A DNA stretch of 36,669 nt from a bacterium (lineage in GTDB: Bacteria > CLD3 > SB21): positions 1 to 36,669 of the forward strand of contig JAEUSK010000233.1 in the NCBI GenBank assembly GCA_016787925.1, given 5' to 3'. The notes under the pieces were generated by a model, which saw only the letters and a list, made by a program, of their open reading frames with translations, was not told the DNA's origin and did not search any database. Made by a program: the position numbers and the translations under genes. Shown here piece by piece: positions 32,915 to 36,669 of this stretch; the stretch's first letter is position 1, and every line of letters starts with the position of its first letter.

Positions 32915-33487
32915 TCATTTCACTTTTGGCGCCAATTTCGAATAAATATACGAGTCCAGGAACTGTCCGTTGAAATAATAGTTTTCCTTAAAAAAAGCCT
33001 CCCTCACGAATCCGTTCTTTTCAAGAAACCGTATGGATACGGCGTTGCCCGTATTGACATTGGCCTCGACGGAATGAAGGCGCATGATGCTGAATCCGTA
33101 ATTCAAAATGGGAACAATAGCTTCCTGCATCAGGCCCTTGCCCCAGTGGTCGGGATGAAGCAGATATCCGATCTCGGCGCGATGATGTTCTTTTATGATC
33201 TTCCAAAAACCGATCGTGCCGATCATGTTCGCCTCATTCTTCAAAGAGATTGCCCAAGTAATGCTTTCATTAGCGGCGACAGCGTTTTCTATTTTTTGAA
33301 TTGCCTCTAACGCCTCATCAACCGATTGCATGAGCGGCTTGTCCATAAATTTCATCACCCGGGGATCGGAGCGTAAACCAAATAATGAATAAGCATCATC
33401 AAGTCTAACCTGCCGCAGATCCAACCGCACAGTTGATAAGAGCGGAAAGAGTTTGAAATTAATATCCAGCATGAAGTCGGCGCTCAT
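32915..33487 (-). CDS. GNAT-family N-acetyltransferase, RimJ/RimL type
   Basis: This 190-residue acetyl-CoA-dependent acetyltransferase has an N-terminal substrate half (LRQVRLDDAYSLFGLRSDPRVMKF), strand IGTIGFWKI, the HRAEIGYLLHPDHWGKGLMQ acetyl-CoA loop and EAIVPILNYGFSIMRLHSVE. NTGNAVSIRFLEKNGFVREA completes motif B. The target, ribosomal protein or small amine, is not predictable. It lies 35 bases after the sortilin-like gene and may be co-transcribed with it and YdeI. An alternative start is the ATG at 33472. Confidence 0.88.
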   Translation of the reverse strand: MSADFMLDINFKLFPLLSTVRLDLRQVRLDDAYSLFGLRSDPRVMKFMDKPLMQSVDEALEAIQKIENAVAANESITWAISLKNEANMIGTIGFWKIIKEHHRAEIGYLLHPDHWGKGLMQEAIVPILNYGFSIMRLHSVEANVNTGNAVSIRFLEKNGFVREAFFKENYYFNGQFLDSYIYSKLAPKVK

Positions 33488-33522
33488 TAAAATAATTTAC
33501 GTTCTTCGGCAACTTTGGAAAT

Positions 33523-36500
33523 TTATTCTATTAGCTTCATTATCTCCACTGTTTTGAATACAGAAAAACCGGAGTCTTGAACTTTCTTCTGGTAGGCCGC
33601 AACGTCTTTTTCATATAGTTCGTTGTATTCTGCCGTCAGGGCTTCCATACGTTTTCTGATCTTCCCGTACTTCACAAGATTGCCTTCGGTTGGAGCGCCG
33701 TAAGTGCTCGTGGCGGTCCACATCAGCGTGTTGATCTCCGGCATGATGACCTCTTCAAAATCGTCGAACCCTTGGCGATCGTTATCCGGCTCGATCTTTC
33801 TTTCAAACGCGGTCAGTTTTTTCTGCAGTTCCTCTCCGGCTTTTTTCAGATCCGCCGCTTTGGCGGAATCAAGATTCTTTACAAAATCCGAAACAGTCTT
33901 GATCGTTTTTTTGGTTTCCTGCAATTGTTTATACATCGACGACGCTGTCTCCATCAGCCGGCCCGTCTTCATCGCTAATTCCTGCGTTTGCAAACGCCCT
34001 TCTGCGTCCGCCGCATATCGCGGATCGGGTTTGACATCTATATTCTGCAAATATTCTTTGCCGTCATATTGGATCCGAACTTTGTACATTCCCGGCGTAA
34101 CGAAAATACCGGATTTTTCAATGTCCGTACTGTCTATCGATGACGGCGAATGAAATTGTCCATGCGAAAGGTCCCAGGCAATTCTGTTCAATCCCTTTCG
34201 AGCCGGGCCTTTGATCACACGGATCACTTGATTGTCGTCCAGTATCTCGATCTTTAGTTTATTTTCCTTCGGCGTGTCTTCCAAGGCACGCACGCTGTCC
34301 GGCGGATTAACGGCATAGGTCATGATCGCTCCGTACTCACGCTGCCGGCCCCGGTACATCGCGTCGCCTGAACTGGTGTACGGCCCGGCCCAATACTCCG
34401 TGTGATACTGGTACGCCGGCTCAACTTCAAACAAATGAAATTTCTTGCCCGTGAGCTCTTTGCTAAGTTTTCTCAGCGGCGTGATATCGTCCAGAATATA
34501 AACGCCTCGTCCGTGGGTACCGATGACAAGATCGTTGTCGCGGGACTGCACAGCAAGTGCAAGCACCGGCACAGTTGGAAATCCCGTCGTCCATTTCATC
34601 CAATTTTTTCCGCCGTTAAAGCTGAAGTATAACCCGAATTCCGTTCCGACAAACAATAAATCTTTATTCACAGGGTCTTGTTCGATCACGTGAACATAAC
34701 CGTCAATTTCCGCCGTTGCGAGACTTTCCCACGTTTTCCCAAAATCCCGCGTAACGAAAATATATGTTTTCCAGTTTGACCTACGGTGATCGTCGAAAAC
34801 CGCATACGCCGTTCCTGCGTCAAATTTTGACGCTTCAATATGCGGGCACCACGTCGCGGCCGGAGGCGCGTTCTTATTGCTGCGCAGCGCGCTGATCGTA
34901 TTCGTCCATGTTTTCCCGCCGTCCTGTGTCACCTGAATATTTCCATCGTCCGTGCCAACCCATATCACGCCGCGTTTGACCGAGCTTGGAGCAATGGTTA
35001 AGATCGTGCAGTGGTTTTCCGCGCCGGAGGCATCCTGCGTTAATCCGCCGCTTTGAGATTGTTTTAGTCTCGTCGAGTCGGCGGTCGTAAGATCAGGGCT
35101 GATGATCTCCCATGAGTTTCCTTTGGTCGAACTTTTATGCACGAATTGGCTTCCGTAATATATCGTTTTTAAATCGAACGGATCAATGGCAAACCCGGCG
35201 TTCCAGTTGTACCGGTGTTTGACATCGCTTTCCGTCGGGCGAATATCTTTGCGGAATCCTAATTTATCATTGTAATAATACAAGTAGCCCGCCTGCGACA
35301 TGCCGTATCCGCTTTGCGCGTCTTCAGGGTCGGGCACTGTGGCAAATCCGTCGCCGAAGCCGACCATTTCCCATTCGTGATTGTAGATCCCGTCTTTTTT
35401 GAATGTGGTGTTCGGGCCTTTCCATGAACCGTTATCCTGAAGCCCGCCGTATACGTTGTACGGAAATTCATTATCATAGCTGATATGATAGAACTGCGCG
35501 AGCGGAAGATTCTGAACAAATTTCCACGACTTCCCGCGATCATAACTTATCGCAATGCCGCCGTCATTTCCTGAAATCATAAATTCGCCGTTAGGATGAA
35601 TCCACATGGCGTGATAGTCCGGATGGATCTGGTTCCAAGGCGCGAGGGTCGCAAATGTTTTTCCGGCATCTTCACTCACGCTTAAAACAAACTCAAGCCG
35701 GTATACAATATTTTCATTCTTTGGATTAACCATCAACTGGGCAAAATAAAAAGGGCGCGGACTCACGTTGGTTTCCTGATTCACTATTTTCCATTTGTAA
35801 CCGCCGTCGTCCGAGCGCAGCAGTACGCTGCGTTTCGCTTCAACGAGCGCGTACACGATGTTCGATTTATTTGCCGCGAATGCGATTCCGCATCGTCCGA
35901 GGTTGCCTTCGGGCAAACCGTCTTTCACATCTAATTTTTTCCATTTATCCCCGCCGTCGGCCGTAATGTACAAACCGCTCCCCGGGCCTCCCGATGTAAA
36001 GAACCAAGGCCAACGGCGGTGTTCCCACATAGATACGATTAATTTATTCGGATTATTTGGATCCATGACGAGATCAGCCGCGCCGGTTTTTTCATTCACA
36101 TATAAAATTTTTTGCCACGATTTTCCGCCGTCGGTTGTTTTGAATACGCCGCGTTCCGGATTCTCGCCCCAGGTTGTTCCGAGCGCCGCCACATACGCCA
36201 CATTCGGATCATCGGGATTCAGAACGATTCGTGAAATTTTTTCCGTTTTCTCCAGGCCGATGGCTGACCAGGTTTTTCCCGCGTCGAGCGATTTAAACAT
36301 GCCCCGTCCTACGCCCGCGCTGTTTCGCACATTGGACTCGCCGGTTCCAACCCAGACAATGTTCGGATTAGACTGGCAGATCGCGACATCGCCGATCGAC
36401 GATACATTCTGCTCATCAAATATAGGCATCCAGCTGACTCCGTTGTTCGTGGATTTCCACACGCCGCCGGTCGCGGTTCCGACATAAATAATATTCGGAT

Positions 36501-36669
36501 CGTCTTTCACTGCATCGATCGACGCAATACGCCCGCTCATTCCGGCCGGGCCGATACTTCGGGCTTTCATGCCGGAAAAAAAAGTAGAATCAAATTGAGA
36601 ATACAGGTTAGACTGCGTAAGCGAAACTAACAGGAATGCACAAGCAAGGCCGAACAGAAATTTTTTCAT
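33523..36669 (-). CDS. Large secreted sortilin/BNR-repeat beta-propeller protein
   Basis: The ATG is exactly the last base triplet of the window (minus strand), so promoter and ribosome site are outside it. The 1048-residue protein has a signal peptide (MKKFLFGLACAFLLVSLTQSNLYSQ). It then shows many BNR/VPS10-like repeats with S/T-x-D-x-G-x-x-W motifs (such as STNNGVSW, SLDAGKTW, TTDGGKSW, SDDGGYKW, TQDGGKTW, TRDFGKTW) to about residue 750. These form one or two propellers. IGPAGMSGRIASIDAVKDDP is the typical opening. The last 300 residues include an Ig-like region and helical coiled segments. Databases often call such proteins glycosyl hydrolases, but no glycosidase active site is evident. 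No sorting domain is seen. Confidence 0.88.
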   Translation of the reverse strand: MKKFLFGLACAFLLVSLTQSNLYSQFDSTFFSGMKARSIGPAGMSGRIASIDAVKDDPNIIYVGTATGGVWKSTNNGVSWMPIFDEQNVSSIGDVAICQSNPNIVWVGTGESNVRNSAGVGRGMFKSLDAGKTWSAIGLEKTEKISRIVLNPDDPNVAYVAALGTTWGENPERGVFKTTDGGKSWQKILYVNEKTGAADLVMDPNNPNKLIVSMWEHRRWPWFFTSGGPGSGLYITADGGDKWKKLDVKDGLPEGNLGRCGIAFAANKSNIVYALVEAKRSVLLRSDDGGYKWKIVNQETNVSPRPFYFAQLMVNPKNENIVYRLEFVLSVSEDAGKTFATLAPWNQIHPDYHAMWIHPNGEFMISGNDGGIAISYDRGKSWKFVQNLPLAQFYHISYDNEFPYNVYGGLQDNGSWKGPNTTFKKDGIYNHEWEMVGFGDGFATVPDPEDAQSGYGMSQAGYLYYYNDKLGFRKDIRPTESDVKHRYNWNAGFAIDPFDLKTIYYGSQFVHKSSTKGNSWEIISPDLTTADSTRLKQSQSGGLTQDASGAENHCTILTIAPSSVKRGVIWVGTDDGNIQVTQDGGKTWTNTISALRSNKNAPPAATWCPHIEASKFDAGTAYAVFDDHRRSNWKTYIFVTRDFGKTWESLATAEIDGYVHVIEQDPVNKDLLFVGTEFGLYFSFNGGKNWMKWTTGFPTVPVLALAVQSRDNDLVIGTHGRGVYILDDITPLRKLSKELTGKKFHLFEVEPAYQYHTEYWAGPYTSSGDAMYRGRQREYGAIMTYAVNPPDSVRALEDTPKENKLKIEILDDNQVIRVIKGPARKGLNRIAWDLSHGQFHSPSSIDSTDIEKSGIFVTPGMYKVRIQYDGKEYLQNIDVKPDPRYAADAEGRLQTQELAMKTGRLMETASSMYKQLQETKKTIKTVSDFVKNLDSAKAADLKKAGEELQKKLTAFERKIEPDNDRQGFDDFEEVIMPEINTLMWTATSTYGAPTEGNLVKYGKIRKRMEALTAEYNELYEKDVAAYQKKVQDSGFSVFKTVEIMKLIE

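Noticed and set aside
33523-36669. Glycosidase function for the BNR-repeat protein
   Set aside because: The label often given to such proteins is based on the repeats; no catalytic acid pair can be identified.

Overview
The window is a dense bacterial chromosome segment of moderate G+C with about 32 protein genes on both strands. I see no rRNA, tRNA, CRISPR array, insertion sequence or phage gene. Several features suggest a Gram-negative, FCB-like lineage of the Calditrichota/KSB1/Ignavibacteriota type: large secreted beta-propeller and Ig-like proteins with signal peptides, an outer-membrane OprP-type porin, lipoprotein M14 peptidase and hydrolase genes, and periplasmic HtrA. The best promoters match the ordinary TTGACA-17-TATAAT pattern rather than the Bacteroidota one. 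This placement is an inference from style; no marker gene settles it.

Layout. (1) 1-5.1 kb: the 3' part of queA with a terminator, then a 1.3-kb-codon class secreted protein (LVIVD propeller plus ten Ig-like repeats) on the minus strand, downstream of cdd-mscS. (2) 6.6-7.7 kb: a divergent control region with two good promoters, then an OsmC-family protein and a DUF1858 protein. (3) 7.7-16.4 kb, minus strand: an M14 lipoprotein peptidase; mazG followed by an unrecognised Cys-rich protein and a 42-codon reading frame resembling an RDD-family N-terminus; an esterase coupled to a TPR protein; a DusB-like tRNA-dihydrouridine synthase. (4) 16.5-23.1 kb: a small orphan gene, a KtrB/TrkH potassium channel subunit, a convergent porin, then a plus-strand run of membrane-anchored bifunctional nuclease, HtrA protease and an orphan four-helix-bundle sensor. 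(5) 23.1-27 kb, minus strand: a compact operon (helical protein, divergent PurE-like protein, dolichol-phosphate-mannose-synthase-like glycosyltransferase, accA), then thioesterase-PAP2. (6) 27.1-32.3 kb, plus strand: anmK with an apparently leaderless promoter, a DUF6958-like protein, a SerB-SerA fusion, DUF1801 and a lipoprotein alpha/beta hydrolase. (7) 32.3-36.7 kb, minus strand: a 1048-residue sortilin/BNR-type secreted propeller, a GNAT acetyltransferase and a YdeI-like protein.

Functional themes are envelope and peptidoglycan upkeep (anmK, PAP2, HtrA, porin, M14 peptidase, MscS), housekeeping metabolism (serine synthesis, fatty acid synthesis, nucleotide salvage and clean-up, tRNA modification) and surface or secreted proteins. 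I did not find one clear new multi-gene system. The most unusual items are the PurE-like protein lacking the expected active-site residues, the Cys-rich protein behind mazG, the SerB-SerA fusion, the leaderless anmK promoter and the membrane-anchored bifunctional nuclease next to HtrA.
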